Positions 18,846-29,030 of a stretch of 64,000 bases of DNA are shown piece after piece (the stretch's first letter is position 1; each line of letters starts with the position of its first letter). Under the pieces are notes generated by a model, which worked only from the letters and a program-made list of their open reading frames with translations, was not told where the DNA came from and searched no databases. The position numbers were made by a program, and so were the translations under genes. Origin of the DNA: Pseudarthrobacter sp. Fe7 (GTDB taxonomy: Bacteria > Actinomycetota > Actinomycetes > Actinomycetales > Micrococcaceae); contig CP099977.1 of NCBI GenBank assembly GCA_024372495.1, positions 3,162,001 to 3,226,000 of the forward strand, given 5' to 3'.

Positions 18846-19722
18846 TCAGAGCCTCATCTCGATCAACACCGGACCTTGACCGGCCCGGCGAATGACCGTC
18901 AACATTTGGAGTCGGATGAGCCATTCACCACGGACCGGTTCATCCAGGATTGGCGCCTGAGGGAGAAGCTTCCAGAGCTCCAGGAACTGAACGATACTCA
19001 TGGCAATGACAGCTTCCGTTTCAGCCTCTTCGTCATGCAGATAGGGTCGGTCAGGAAAGACACTCGAAATGATGCCGCGGACCAAGGCGCCAGGAGCCCC
19101 GTGGGCCTGCTCCGACCAGGTGGAGAACAAGGTCCTGTAGTTGATCAACCGGAGTTCGTTTGAAGACATAGCGCATAGTTCGCGGATGGTTTTCCCGCTC
19201 CATGACTGAGCCCATTTCTCCTTTCCGGTTTTATCGAGCCCCTTGAATTGGGCGTAGTCGGCATTGTCCAAAGCGGACTTCGCTTGCACGAGTTGGGCCA
19301 AAGGTATGTGCTGTCCGCAGGCTCTGCGCTATCTCCATCTCAGCAAGACGGGCCCGCGCCTCCTGGAGAGAACCGAACTGGACGAATCTAATGGCTGCCA
19401 GTTCCCGATCCTGAAACGTATTCAGATACTCCATGTTGACTAGCAGTTCAAAGAGCTGCCGTACTGGAGCGTTGGCGGTCTCCCAGTGGCCAGCTGTCAC
19501 CAGCACGTGAGATGCGTGGGGGATCGAGATAGCCCGCTCAAATACGGCACGATCGAATCTTCCCAATTCCGATGGAGGATTGTGTTTCAAGCTTGCCGTT
19601 CTTGCGCAGTCGATAATTTCGTTCTGCAGCTGAAGGAGCTTGTCAGAAGCTCTCACCGATCGCTTAGCAACATTATTGACTCCGCTTGGCGTCTTGGAGT
19701 GTTTTTTCTTTCGTTGCGCCAC
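18846..19722 (-). CDS. DUF5677-like hypothetical protein (frameshifted)
   Basis: An all-helical protein of about 292 residues. From GTG 19722 (behind AAGGAGGGG) the N-terminal half contains ETANAPVRQLFELLVNMEYL and RELAAIRFVQFGSLQEAR. The frame then changes near 19290, and the second half has NYRTLFSTWSEQAHGAPGAL and a C-terminal helix bundle. The pattern (long helices, RxxFE...NxxY, then a His-containing HG helix) resembles DUF5677, a family often found in defence or mobile contexts. It is followed upstream on the same strand by another unknown gene. Confidence 0.5.
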
Positions 19723-19795
19723 CAGGCACCCCTCCTTATGTACCTGGAGTGATACAGCCGGAATTTTTCCGCACCGGACACCCTCTACCAGCACC

Positions 19796-20857
19796 CTATG
19801 TTCTTGCCAGCTGCTGCTCCAGTACAGCAATGACGGCGGGTAGTGCGTCTTCGTCGAAGCCTTCTGTTCTGAGTTCGAAACGGTGCAAGAAGTGGTTCTC
19901 TCCTCCCGCTGTTTTTCCGTCGCGATGACGGTTTACTTCTTCGACGTTGAGCAAGCCGAAAAGCTCCAGGGTTTTGCGGGCACGGGAGTAAGGGTCCCGG
20001 CCGATGCCGTAGTGAAGGAGCCTAGTTTCGCCGGGGACGCTGACGGAAGGCCCAGGGAGGCTACCTTTGCGGCAAGCAACCATAAGGAGCAGGGCAATTT
20101 CTGAGTCTTCCAGTAAGTGAACCCAGGAATTCAGAATGAACCCCGAGGGCAAGACGCTAACAGGTTCCTTACGCCCGGGGACTTTGTAGAGCAGCCTGCT
20201 CACCATCTGCTCCGTTCTCATCCAGGAGTTCGTAGTTCTCGTAAGAGCCTCGCTTGCCTGTCGACTGTGGAAACCGCATGAGGCCTGCCGCTTCCAGCGC
20301 TTTAAAGCTCTCTCTGACGGACTTCGCTCTTTTGTCTTTGGCTTCCAGTACCGATTCCCCGTTGCCGGCTCTGATGGCGTTGGTTGCGACCAGATCAGTC
20401 CATCCCGGCCGTCCTGTGTTTCCTGTAACCGGTAGCCACTCCGGATGCCCACCGACGGATTTCGTCAGTTGGGCAATGGCCAGAGCCGTCAGATAGAGCC
20501 GCAGAGTGGAACCGCGGCTTGATGAAATGCGGGTGCATGGTGGGCGGAGCTCGCGGGGCGGGACCCGCCGGTCCGAAAACTCTCCAGCAGGAGCTTCGTC
20601 CCGGAACGTGAATCCGTCACGAACACGAAACCCTAGCCGCTGTAACGATCCTTTTCCTTGTAATCCTCGGGTTGTCTTCGCCGCACGTTCGACTGAGTGC
20701 CCGTAGTTACCGGTGAGTCGGCTGAGTCTCGCCTTGTACCCCTGTCGGTCCTTGGGTGTGGGGATGCGGGAGAAGTCCAGACTGACGGTTCCGATTTTTT
20801 GCGCCTTTCTACGCTTAAGGCTGAACGTCTTAAGCCACCGGTGAGCACTTCTGACAT
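19796..20857 (-). CDS. Hypothetical protein with winged-helix-like regions (two frame changes)
   Basis: About 350 residues read across three frames. It starts MSEVLTGGLRRSAL at ATG 20857. A change at the A-run near 20797 leads to IGTVSLDFSRIPTPKDRQGY, then LRLYLTALAIAQLTKSVGGH and KSVRESFKALEAAGLMRFPQ, a winged-helix-like pattern. A second change near 20195-20215 leads to SVLPSGFILNSWVHLLEDSE and ARKTLELFGLLNVEEVNRHR, a second winged-helix-like pattern. The two patterns suggest a DNA-binding protein, possibly of replication-initiator or regulator type, but no family is certain. It is co-directional with the gene at 18846, 73 bp apart. Confidence 0.45.
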
Positions 20858-20942
20858 CTCTTTATAGCGTCTATCTGACTGGCGGCTTTAGCCGTCTAAT
20901 CAGTGTAATGGATCCGGGACGTGAAGGCCCATAGAGTTCTAC

Positions 20943-21566
20943 GTGTCCGATTCGTTGCCCTCTTCAGATATGCACCCACTTATGCCTTCAGAACTTCGCG
21001 CTTACCTCGATGAGTCCTCCGTCTTGCGCTCGGCAGATTCGCAGGAGTACCTCGTGTGCGCTGCGGTCATTCCTGATGACTCCGCTGAGGAACTCCGTCG
21101 TCAGTTGCTGTCCCTGCGCCTCAAGGGGCAGATCAAGCTTCACTGGACTGACGAGAGTGAGGCTCGCCGCGGAAAGATCGTGGCGGCTGTAAGTGAATTG
21201 ACGCCAATGACGGCGGTTGTCACGCACATAAGCCAAAGGCAGAACAAGACCGAACGCTTCCGGCGGAAGTGCCTGGAAACGCTCTACTACGAGCTGATGG
21301 CGATGGGGATACAGCAAGTTGTGTGCGAGGCGCGGACTTCGGCTCAGAATCAAAAGGATGTCGCCCACGTAGTGGCGCTTAGAGGTCAGAAGGTTGTCGA
21401 TCGCGACTTCACCATCAGCCACTGCCGCGGTGGCGACGATCCACTGCTTTGGATCCCTGACGTCTTCCTCGGGGCAATCAACGCAAAGCACCAGGGCGAA
21501 GATTCTTACTATGAGACGCTCAGGGAGCTTTTGATACTTGAGCGCAGAACCCCGGAATCGGATTAA
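20943..21566 (+). CDS. DUF3800-like protein
   Basis: A 207-residue soluble protein starting at GTG 20943 (an ATG at 20970 is also possible). The N-terminal RAYLDESSVLRS fits the (Y/F)xDES motif of DUF3800 proteins, which have an RNase H-like fold and often occur in mobile or defence regions. Later acidic and His residues (HWTDESEARRGK, DRDFTISHCRGGDDPLLW) would fit further metal ligands. The gene is intact and divergent from 20857 with about 85 bp between starts. Function in the family is not known. Confidence 0.55.
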   Translation: MSDSLPSSDMHPLMPSELRAYLDESSVLRSADSQEYLVCAAVIPDDSAEELRRQLLSLRLKGQIKLHWTDESEARRGKIVAAVSELTPMTAVVTHISQRQNKTERFRRKCLETLYYELMAMGIQQVVCEARTSAQNQKDVAHVVALRGQKVVDRDFTISHCRGGDDPLLWIPDVFLGAINAKHQGEDSYYETLRELLILERRTPESD

Positions 21567-21569
21567 ACG

Positions 21570-21615
21570 CGAAAGGCCCGAGATCCAGTCGTCCGGCTGG
21601 GGTTCAAGGGCCTTC
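21570..21615 (+). terminator. Hairpin terminator after DUF3800-like gene
   Basis: AAGGCCC and GGGCCTT pair across an inner CCAG/CTGG stem just after the stop. The T run is short. Confidence 0.5.
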
Positions 21616-21878
21616 TTCCCGATCCATCGCAATGGTGGGCAGTTATTACGATAACGGAGATGTAATCCCTCAGGCAAGGCGAACCGGTTTGCTTGGTGCC
21701 CTGCATCAACTAACGCGGTGCAAGCCGGCCCGACAGGTCGCAAAAAGATGTCATCCCCGGCCCCTGCCTTAACGGACGTCACTCCGTCTTAGGTACGGCA
21801 AGGCGCCCTCCGAAACACTGCTATCTCAAATGTCAGTGCCTTGCCCTACCCTTTGGAAAACTCTCGAAAGGGGCACCA

Positions 21879-22531
21879 ATGGCATCACTAGAGGATGAGG
21901 TCCTCAAACATCAGTACATCTACGTTCCGTGGGTGGAGGACAAGCCCGTTTACCAGCACAGTCCCCAATTGGCGCTGTACCTTCAAACGAAGCATCAGGC
22001 CCGGCTGACGATCGTCTGCCCCCAAAAGTCGAATATTCCGGACGTCCTCAAGAGGCTGCCGTCCGTTACGGAGCGCAGCGGCAGCGTAGTGGATGGTGGA
22101 GTGGTCTTCGCATATTGCCCTACATACAAAGTGATGAGCAAGGTCACTCGCTTGGAAAAAGCATCGTCGTAGTCGTCGAGTGGCCAACGGAGTCATATGA
22201 AGGATGGGCCCGGCTTGTCGGTGCGTTCAACGTGGTGACAGGAGAGGTGATGTCAACGAGCCTTACCGAAGCCGGCCGCGAGGAACTCAAGGGCATTCTC
22301 TTTGAGGGCTATAAGGGCTGGCACGACAGCATCGCCGAGCGGATGACCATCAGCCATCTACGGAAGCTCTCGGCGCTCGGTGAGTACGAACGGGACGTGG
22401 TCCTTGCTTATGTTCGTCGGCAGAAGAGCGAGGACAGCGTGAAACGCTTCGTTAGGATCCTTGACCAGTTCGACCACGCTCATATGCTGCAGGCGGGCTC
22501 TCGGACGAAGGGTGGGAAGGCCGAATGTTAA
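21879..22531 (+). CDS. Hypothetical protein, first of a two-gene unit (frameshifted)
   Basis: About 217 residues. The first frame (MASLEDEVLKHQYIYVPWVE, then a Y-rich region) changes near the A-run at 22160 into SIVVVVEWPTESYEGWARLV, GEVMSTSLTEAGREELKGIL and a helical C-terminus (YERDVVLAYVRRQKSEDSVK). The ATG follows GAAAGGGG. The stop overlaps the start of the next gene, so the two form an operon. No family is recognised, and it sits among probable defence genes. Confidence 0.45.
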
Positions 22532-23041
22532 GTGCCCTGGCTAACCCGGCTGTCGGCAACATAGTTCAGATTTTCTTGGCGATCGTAACCGTCTCAGGTC
22601 TGTGGGTTGCTCTGCTCAATGGTAAAAAGGACCGGGCAACTGCGATGTCGCTGGCAGCAGCTGACCGCCGCGCTGCTGATGAACGTGCGGAAAGTGACCG
22701 TCGCGAAGCCAATACTGCCGTCGAGGATGAACGGATATTTCTTCGTGAGCAGGCCCAGCTACGGATGCAGCTCGATCACGCGTTGAAGATTGTCCAGACA
22801 GCTGAAAACTACCCACGAGGTGACTTCAACTCGATTAAGCATTGGGGTCTATCCATCAGGGCTTCAGTCATCGTCCTCGGCAAGGAGCCTGGTCCCCCAG
22901 GCATGGTCGGTTTTTATTGATCGTGAGAACCGTTGGGAAGACAGGCAGGATGAGGTGTTACAGGAGGTCAACGACTTGGCCATCCAAACGGCCCGTACTC
23001 TTAACTGCCCTTCGTGCTACCACGTCCACCGAAACATCTGA
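22525..23041 (+). CDS. Membrane-anchored coiled-coil protein (frameshifted)
   Basis: About 171 residues. One N-terminal membrane helix (IVQIFLAIVTVSGLWVALL) is followed by a highly charged coiled coil rich in R, A, D and E (about residues 35-85). Near 22880 the frame changes at a C-run into WSVFIDRENRWEDRQDEVLQ and a helical C-terminus ending CPSCYHVHRNI. The start overlaps the preceding stop by 7 bp. The membrane anchor plus coiled coil, coupled to a soluble partner, is a layout seen in two-gene effector/sensor systems, but the function is unknown. Confidence 0.45.
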
Positions 23042-23148
23042 GGTGGATGCTGGCCTGACGCTGCAACTAACATCTCCAAATCGACCAACCCTCTCGCCAA
23101 GCGCTGAGCTTCCCGGGTGGGCATAGGTAGACATTCCGCCCGATTTGA

Positions 23149-23422
23149 CCACACCCCAACCTGACGCAGGGGTGTGCTGACAAGGGAGGACTGTCCTGTC
23201 GGTGCAGGCTCCGGGCTGGTTCTCAGACACCTGCCGAGCCGCCGAGTCCCACCGTCGCCCCATTCGTCCTACGCGTTCCACTTTGCCCCCGTTTCCTAGG
23301 GCTATTTCGATGATTCTCGGGCTACCGAACCTCGGTTTCCTGCGCCTGTGACTGTCAGGGTTGGATCTGAGACCGTCATGAGCCAGTGTCAAGAAAACTA
23401 AACTTCGAGTCATTCTGACGCC
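23149..23422 (+). repeat. Repeat module copy D (left module of Abi cassette)
   Basis: A 274-bp copy: left end CCACACCCCAACCTGACGCA, core TTGGATCTGAGACCGTCATG, right end CATTCTGACGCC. The minus strand is open across the module, with AHDGLRSNPDS, SPRIIEIA and SGWGVV segments shared with copy A. About 350 bp separate it from its plus-strand cargo gene. Confidence 0.75.
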
Positions 23423-23771
23423 GGCAGACCGTCAAGTCGAGATTCGCTTACCGTAGGAGGCCGGCAGACCGGCGCCGCAAGTAGCCCGCGCTTCCCGCTC
23501 CCCCGCTCCCCCGTTCGGCCGGCTCTGCGGTAAGGCGACCTCCGACAAGCCGCGCCCTCTTACGGCTCCGCTCTCGCGGAAGGCATGAGCGCTGAGCGCG
23601 GCAACGGATGGGACTGGGTGTTAGCCATTGCGCGGGTCAGTGTTCGCTTCCAGGAGAGCGCACCTTACTCGCAACGCGCGTTGATTGTGCTAGATTCTAT
23701 CCATCAGACATCGCCCCCCTCTGAGCCCCGGCTCAAGGGGGCGATTTTCATTGTGCGACAATCGGTGCAGC

Positions 23772-24794
23772 GTGGAGTATACGAAGGAATTCAAAGAGCG
23801 CGACGAGCCTGCTTCAACAACTTGAAGACCGTGGCCTCGCCGTTCCTGACCGCGATGCAGCCCTGAACTTCCTCACCCGCGTTGGTTACTTCCGCTCCGG
23901 CGCGTACAGATACGTCTTCCGTCGCCTGCTCCCGGCGGACCAGATTAACGAACGGCTGCACCAGTACCGCTCGGACGATTACATCCCTGGCGCGAGCATT
24001 GAGCACGTCATGAAGTTAGAAGCATTCGACTTCAAGCTGGCTCGGATCTGCCAGGAAGGCCTGCTGGAATTCGAAGTCCGGTTGAGGGCAGCTATCGCCC
24101 ACACGCTTGCTTCGAAGGACGTTGCAGCTCATGCCTCTACGCAATTTCTTGATCCGCAAAGCTGCGATAGGCCCGCGGGTGAGAAAACGAAGTTTGAAGC
24201 ATGGTCTAAGACGTGGAGGGAAGCTATTGCGTCCGCTGCGGAGGATGAAGACTTCCTTAAGCACCACCTGTTGAAGTATCCAGAGCAGGATGTGCCCATC
24301 TGGGCCGTCACCGAAGTTTTGAGCTTCGGAGTCTTCCGTTCCTCTATGAACTCATGCAGACCCCGGACGCGCGTGAGGTGGCCCGGATGTTCGGGTTTAA
24401 CCACCCCAGCCGTTTCGGCGCTGTGGTGCGCATGATGGTGGACTTTCGCAACGCATGTGCACACGGATCGCGGCTCTTCAACCGAGCTTTCAAACGATCA
24501 CTTTCCCTGGGTAAACACGACACCGAGGGAACGCAGCTAGAGCACTTGCTCGAGCCAGGCTTCACGAGAACCCCCAAAGCAAACCGCAGGCTCTACATTT
24601 ACGCGGCCGTTTTGGCGTACATGCTCGGATCTCACACGAGTGGCACCAACTGGCACCTGACCTTCAAGACACAAGTAAAAAAGCTCGATCTCAAACTTCA
24701 AGCGCCGGACGGCTTCGAACTCCTGTCGCCCGACTTGAGCATGGGCTTTCCCGTGGAATGGTCTGATTTAGACCTGTGGAAGCCGACCGGCTAA
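23772..24794 (+). CDS. Abi_2-family abortive-infection protein with HEPN-type motif (frameshifted)
   Basis: Related to AbiD/AbiF proteins, which stop phage growth in lactococci and probably act as HEPN ribonucleases. GTG 23772 starts VEYTKEFK. After a frame change near 23793, SATSLLQQLEDRGLAVPDRD and ALNFLTRVGYFRSGAYRYVF match the conserved N-terminus. The middle has LEAFDFKLARICQEGLLEFE and VRLRAAIAHTLA. After a second change near 24335 the C-terminal core contains DFRNACAHGSRLFNR, with RNACAH as the Rx4H HEPN catalytic pattern. About 340 residues. It occupies the cargo position between module D and right end D. Confidence 0.75.
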
Positions 24795-24848
24795 AGCTGT
24801 TCTACGTGTGGACCTCGTCAGCAAGCACAGTCAATCCGTGCCTTTAGG

Positions 24849-24872
24849 TTGACGGAATATCCATTATCGGCG
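24849..24872 (+). repeat. Cassette right-end motif D
   Basis: TTGACGGAATATCC followed by ATTATCGGCG, 55 bp after the Abi stop, closely matching the ends at 53181 and 15652. The rest of 24873-25232 holds no supported gene. Confidence 0.65.
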
Positions 24873-25232
24873 TTAGTTTGGAACGCTCGAAAGATGCGAA
24901 AATCCGGCAACTATCCAGTTGTTGGGAGGCTTGTACTTCCCCAGCTTGTGTCCCCGTGGCGTAAGGCATCCCTCTGTAAGACCGAGTAGGTACCCGCCCC
25001 TCCTCCAATGCAAGACGGGTACCGTAAAAATCCTATTTATATAGACCTGGAGGAATATTGCAGGAACAGCTTTAAGCCGGAATGGAGATGTTGAACGACA
25101 AATGCGGCCAGGCGGAAGAGCCAAACATTGCCGTCCCAGAAGCTGATGCACGCCGTTGGGTTGAACCTTGAATCCTGTTATGGCCCGCTGGTGATGGGCC
25201 GGATTGCGTTCAATTTCCGTCCGTGCTGACTG

Positions 25233-26513
25233 TTAGACGACTGAGCCGGGTTTGTCAGGGTTGATTGGTTCCGGGCCGGGGGCGCGGTGGCCGTTCCAGG
25301 TTTTGAAGATGGTCCAGCCGACGGCGGTTAGTGGGACTGCCAGGAGGGCTCCGACGACACCGGAGAGCATGGTTCCGCAGGCAAGGGCGAGGATGATGAC
25401 CAGTCCGTTGATGTTCAGGACCTTTCCCATGAGCAGGGGCTGCAGGACATGGTGTTCGAGTTGGTTCGCGGCGATCAGCACGATCAACATCGTCAGTGCC
25501 TGGGCCGGGCCGTTCGCTACGAGTGCCACGAGGACGGCCAGGGTCCCGGCCGTTGTCGCGCCGATGATGGGGATGAAGCCGCCGATGAACACGAAGGCGG
25601 CAAGGGGAAGTGCCAGGGGAACGTGGAGGATGAGCAGGGCGGTCAGAATGATCAGTGCATCGGTGGCGGCGACGATTGCTGTTCCGCGCACGTATCCACC
25701 GAGCACGATGGTGGCGCGTTCAGCCGCCAGCCGGGCCGTGGGCTGATGCCGGTCCGGGAGGAATCCGATGAGGAATGCCCGGATTTTGTCGCCGTCTTTG
25801 AGGAAGAAGAAGAGGATGACGGCCATCAGGACCATCCCGGCGATCGTTTCACCTGCGGTGCGCAGCCCGGTCAGGGCATCGGTCCCGAAGGAGCCGCCTG
25901 CGAAGAATTTCTGGACCTCGGACCTTGCTGCGTTCAGTTGCTCGTCGTTGAGGGCCAGGGGCCCATTGATGAGGAATTCGTGGAGTTGGTTGATGCCGGC
26001 CACGGCCCGCGCTTCGAGGTCTTTGGCTTGGTGGCGGATGAGGGAAATGATGCCGGTGACGACGCCGGCGAAGACGGCGAGAATGACGATGAAGGATGCC
26101 CCGACTGCCAGCACCCTGGGCCACCCCCTGTTGGTGAGCCAGCGTACCGCCGGGGAGATGGCCGACGCCAGGATCAAGGCGATCAGCACGGGGGTGAGGA
26201 CGAGCGGGACGCGGGTGCCCGCCCACACCACAAGCCAGACCAGGGCGGCGACCAGCAGGACCTGGCTGGACCGGATCGCCGACCTGCCCAGAGTTGTTGC
26301 CCAGATCGCAGGCAGGCCGGAAACCATCGGGAGTGGAGCCGGCGCTGGCTGCGCTGCTTGTTCAAGGCGGTGTCCACCCTTCCGGGCATCAGCGGACGAA
26401 CTGCCACCACTGGTGGGGGTGCTTGATCCGGGGTCATAATTTCCTTCCAGGTAGGGAACGGGCACAAGCATCCTTGACGGAGGTGGCTCGGCAGGTTCCG
26501 CTAGGAGATGCAT
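25233..26513 (-). CDS. AI-2E/PerM-family membrane transporter, paralogue 1
   Basis: About 400 residues with eight predicted membrane helices and the PerM landmarks: ALILASAISPAVRWL, the internal soluble stretch, AVILFFFLKDGDKIR, VLGGYVRGTAIVAATDALII, FIGGFIPIIGATTAGTLAVL and NQLEHHVLQPLLMGKVL. The family includes exporters of unknown solutes and sodium/proton antiporters. It is strongly similar to the gene at 50180. The N-terminal 60 residues are low complexity and the start is uncertain: an ATG near 26440 with AAGGAAATT in another frame may be the true start if there is a frame error. Confidence 0.85.
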   Translation of the reverse strand: MHLLAEPAEPPPSRMLVPVPYLEGNYDPGSSTPTSGGSSSADARKGGHRLEQAAQPAPAPLPMVSGLPAIWATTLGRSAIRSSQVLLVAALVWLVVWAGTRVPLVLTPVLIALILASAISPAVRWLTNRGWPRVLAVGASFIVILAVFAGVVTGIISLIRHQAKDLEARAVAGINQLHEFLINGPLALNDEQLNAARSEVQKFFAGGSFGTDALTGLRTAGETIAGMVLMAVILFFFLKDGDKIRAFLIGFLPDRHQPTARLAAERATIVLGGYVRGTAIVAATDALIILTALLILHVPLALPLAAFVFIGGFIPIIGATTAGTLAVLVALVANGPAQALTMLIVLIAANQLEHHVLQPLLMGKVLNINGLVIILALACGTMLSGVVGALLAVPLTAVGWTIFKTWNGHRAPGPEPINPDKPGSVV

Positions 26514-26553
26514 ATTTCCTCTGGTGAGGTGCGGCCAAGAGGAACTTAAGGTG

Positions 26554-26591
26554 CAAGAGGTCCGCCTCCTTGAGAGGAAGCGGACCTCTTG
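26554..26591 (-). terminator. Hairpin terminator after PRC-barrel/DUF2382 gene
   Basis: A perfect 12-bp stem, CAAGAGGTCCGC with its complement GCGGACCTCTTG, between the converging ends of transcription units. Confidence 0.65.
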
Positions 26592-26617
26592 TGCTATCGC
26601 CCTTGCGTTCGATGGTG

Positions 26618-27435
26618 CTAGCGGGCGTGGCGGCCGTCGTCGTCAACGTCGATGTTTTCCTTGCGGACTTCTTCATTGACGGTGTGCTGCTCGGTTAGGG
26701 TTTCCTTGTCGAGGCGGACGCGTTCGACCGGGACGGCTTCCTTCTCGACCACGGGACGCTCCGCGTGGAGAACCACCTCGTGTTCTTCCTCGCTGATGGC
26801 AGGGCCATCGACAGCGGCGCCGCGGTTGGCGTCGGTGATCGGTTCGCGCTCAATACGGACCTCTTCACGCTCCACGGGGACTGTGGTGGTGACGTTTTCG
26901 GTGGTGACGTACTTGCGCAGCCGTGCCCTGCCTGTGGCCTGCTTTTCGGTGCCGACGTGCAGCTGTTCCTCTGAGCGGGTCATCGCATCATCGGTGGTCG
27001 GACCCGAGACGTCGTGTCCTACCGTGCCGCCTGCGGTGGTTTCCCGGTCGCGGGCGTCCTGGTGGGTGCTGGTGTCCCGATCGGTGGTGGTGCCGGTGGT
27101 GCCGGTGGGGGCGGCGGCGCCGGCGCGTTCGTAGTAGGTGTAGAGGCGGTCTTCTTCTTCGGGTTCCAGGTGTCCGTCCGGGGCGACCCGGGGGCGTCTT
27201 TGACCTTGTCCTTGGTGTACGTGACAACGACGTCGTTGCCGTCCTGGGTTGCAGTGTCCAGCGGGACGAAGGACTCATGAGTGCCGAACAAACCGGTTTT
27301 GACGGTAACCCAGCTCGGTTCCCCAGTGCCGTCCTCGGCGTAGACCTGACCAATGGACCCGATCTTGGTCCCGTCAGAGCCAATGACTTTACCGCCTGCT
27401 GTTGCCAGTGCAGAAAGGTTCTCAGTGCTGATCAT
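26618..27435 (-). CDS. PRC-barrel and DUF2382 (YsnF-like) stress protein (frameshifted)
   Basis: About 272 residues. The N-terminal PRC barrel (GGKVIGSDGTKIGSIGQVYA, then SWVTVKTGLFGTHESFVPLD) is followed by a linker. After a frame change near 27190 at a G-run, the C-terminal DUF2382 domain has EREEVRIEREPITDANRG, EEEHEVVLHAERPVVEKEAV and VRLDKETLTEQHTV. YsnF/AvaK-type proteins are general-stress proteins of unknown mechanism. It lies in a cluster with an MscS-like channel and AI-2E transporter, which supports an envelope or osmotic stress role. Confidence 0.8.
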
Positions 27436-27482
27436 GATGTGCTCCTTCTCGTACTTCTGTCTGGGACCTAGGTGCCTTCGAA

Positions 27483-28259
27483 TCAGGCGAGGGGGTTCTT
27501 GCCGGTCACATGGGCTCCCCCACCATTGCCGGCGGTAGAGGTGGCTTCCTTCGCTTTGGCTGCCAGCTGGTCCTTGGCAGGGGGCGCCGACTCGGCTTCA
27601 GCCTTGATCCGCGGTGCTTCGGCCTCGGCCTTGTTCAGGTACGTTTCCCAGCGGCGGGACATCGGCCCGATGAGTCCGCCACCGACACCGACGATGATGA
27701 CGCCAACGATCGCCGCTAGCACGGCGATCAGGATCGGGGTGGTCACAGTGGTGGCGATGTCCACCTGGTTCAGGGCCGCGATAATGCCGATCCCGAGGAT
27801 GAAGATGCTGGCAATGTTTCCCAGGGTCTTGCCGTAGGAAAGGCCGCCGAGGGAACCCTGGATAAGGGTCTTGACCCCTGCTGCGATCGCGGCGCTGATG
27901 ATGACGATGATGATCGCGACAACGATCCGGGGCAAAAACGCGATGATGCCAGCGAGCAGGTCACTGACCGGGTTCGGGCCGAAGACGCCAAACGCGAACT
28001 GCAGGACAAAGAGGACCAACGCGTAATAGACGATCTTGCTGATGATGTCACTGGCATCCATCGATGACCTGGACAGCGCCTTTTTCACCCCGCCCCGCTC
28101 CACAAGCCGGTCGAAACCGACTTTCTGCAGGAGCTTGTCCAAGGCCTTGGAAATGGCCTTGGCGATCAAGAGACCAACGATGAGGATGACGAGGAACAAA
28201 GCGAGTTTGGGAACGAACTCCGCGACCGTAGCGAGCCCGGATCTAAGCGTATCTTCCAT
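27483..28259 (-). CDS. Mechanosensitive-channel-like membrane protein
   Basis: About 258 residues with five membrane segments in TM-helix repeats: LALFLVILIVGLLIAKAISK, IVYYALVLFVLQFAFGVFG, FLPRIVVAIIIVIISAAIA, IASIFILGIGIIAAL and ILIAVLAAIVGVIIVGVGGG. A charged Ala/Lys/Glu tail follows. This is the CmpX-like group related to MscS channels, without the classical MscS beta domain. The ATG at 28259 follows GGAGGTTTTCT. Likely role is osmotic or envelope stress relief. Confidence 0.78.
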   Translation of the reverse strand: MEDTLRSGLATVAEFVPKLALFLVILIVGLLIAKAISKALDKLLQKVGFDRLVERGGVKKALSRSSMDASDIISKIVYYALVLFVLQFAFGVFGPNPVSDLLAGIIAFLPRIVVAIIIVIISAAIAAGVKTLIQGSLGGLSYGKTLGNIASIFILGIGIIAALNQVDIATTVTTPILIAVLAAIVGVIIVGVGGGLIGPMSRRWETYLNKAEAEAPRIKAEAESAPPAKDQLAAKAKEATSTAGNGGGAHVTGKNPLA

Positions 28260-28753
28260 AGAAAACCTCCACCTTGCAGGGACTAAAACGTATTCCGACT
28301 GCGACATTCATCGCGCCGACACCCTTCTACCTAGCCACATCACCCCACGGAAGGCAAGCATGCTTACTAAATATTTGCTTGTGCCCATCCAAGCCGTCGG
28401 CGGCTACGAATACGCGTCCGTGCGCCACGCTGGCCGTGGGCACGCAGACCGCGCCCCTTCCAGCATCACGGTTCCCCATTCGAGGTGCAGCAGGAGGCGC
28501 GGTCCTGCTCAACAGGCGGCCCCGCGACAGCCTGGATCCGTAACGGCCGCGGCAAGGCGACTTGCGGCCGCGCCGACGGGTAGTGGCACCATGACAACAG
28601 AAGTGCCGTTATAACCTCGACGGCGGCGCTTGTACTGGCGGAAGTCTCGTCCGCTCACCGAGTCGGGAAATGCTGACCCTTGAGGGGCAAGGGTGGTTGA
28701 ATGACGCCGTGCCCTGCACATTCAAGATCCAACTCTGACGACGGGAGAACAGC
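28260..28753. other. Divergent intergenic region
   Basis: No gene supported. It probably holds the promoters for the channel gene and for the small HhH protein. Confidence 0.3.
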
Positions 28754-28960
28754 ATGGCTGGAATCAACGCGAAGTTCGACAAGGAATACCTTGACAAAGG
28801 CATTGACGACTTAGCGAAAGCCCCAGTTGAAGCCCTGAAAGGCCTATCCGAGGGCGATGCCCAGAAGCTCAAGGAAGCCCTCAACATCAAGACCGTCAAG
28901 GATCTCGGGACCAACAAGTTCTTCCTCTGGGCCCACGCGGTGGCCAAACTCGCCGAGTAG
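28754..28960 (+). CDS. Small helix-hairpin-helix-like protein
   Basis: A 68-residue soluble protein starting MAGINAKFDKEYLDKG, with a helix-hairpin-helix-like segment GLSEGDAQKLKEALNIKTVK and a C-terminal helix. The intact gene has GGGAGAACAGC before the ATG and is followed by a strong terminator. Likely a small stress or DNA-associated protein; the role is unknown. Confidence 0.65.
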   Translation: MAGINAKFDKEYLDKGIDDLAKAPVEALKGLSEGDAQKLKEALNIKTVKDLGTNKFFLWAHAVAKLAE

Positions 28961-28973
28961 AGAGCCTGGAACC

Positions 28974-29030
28974 GAAAGGGGGCTCCCGGGGTGTTCTGCC
29001 CGGGAGCCCCCTGTGTCCCAGGGTTTTTCC
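28974..29030 (+). terminator. Rho-independent terminator
   Basis: GGGGGCTCCCGGG and its complement CCCGGGAGCCCCC around a short loop, followed after a spacer by TTTTT. Confidence 0.85.

Noticed and set aside
25449..26426. Long plus-strand acidic frame inside the AI-2E gene
   Set aside because: It is the antisense shadow of a well-supported membrane protein on the minus strand.
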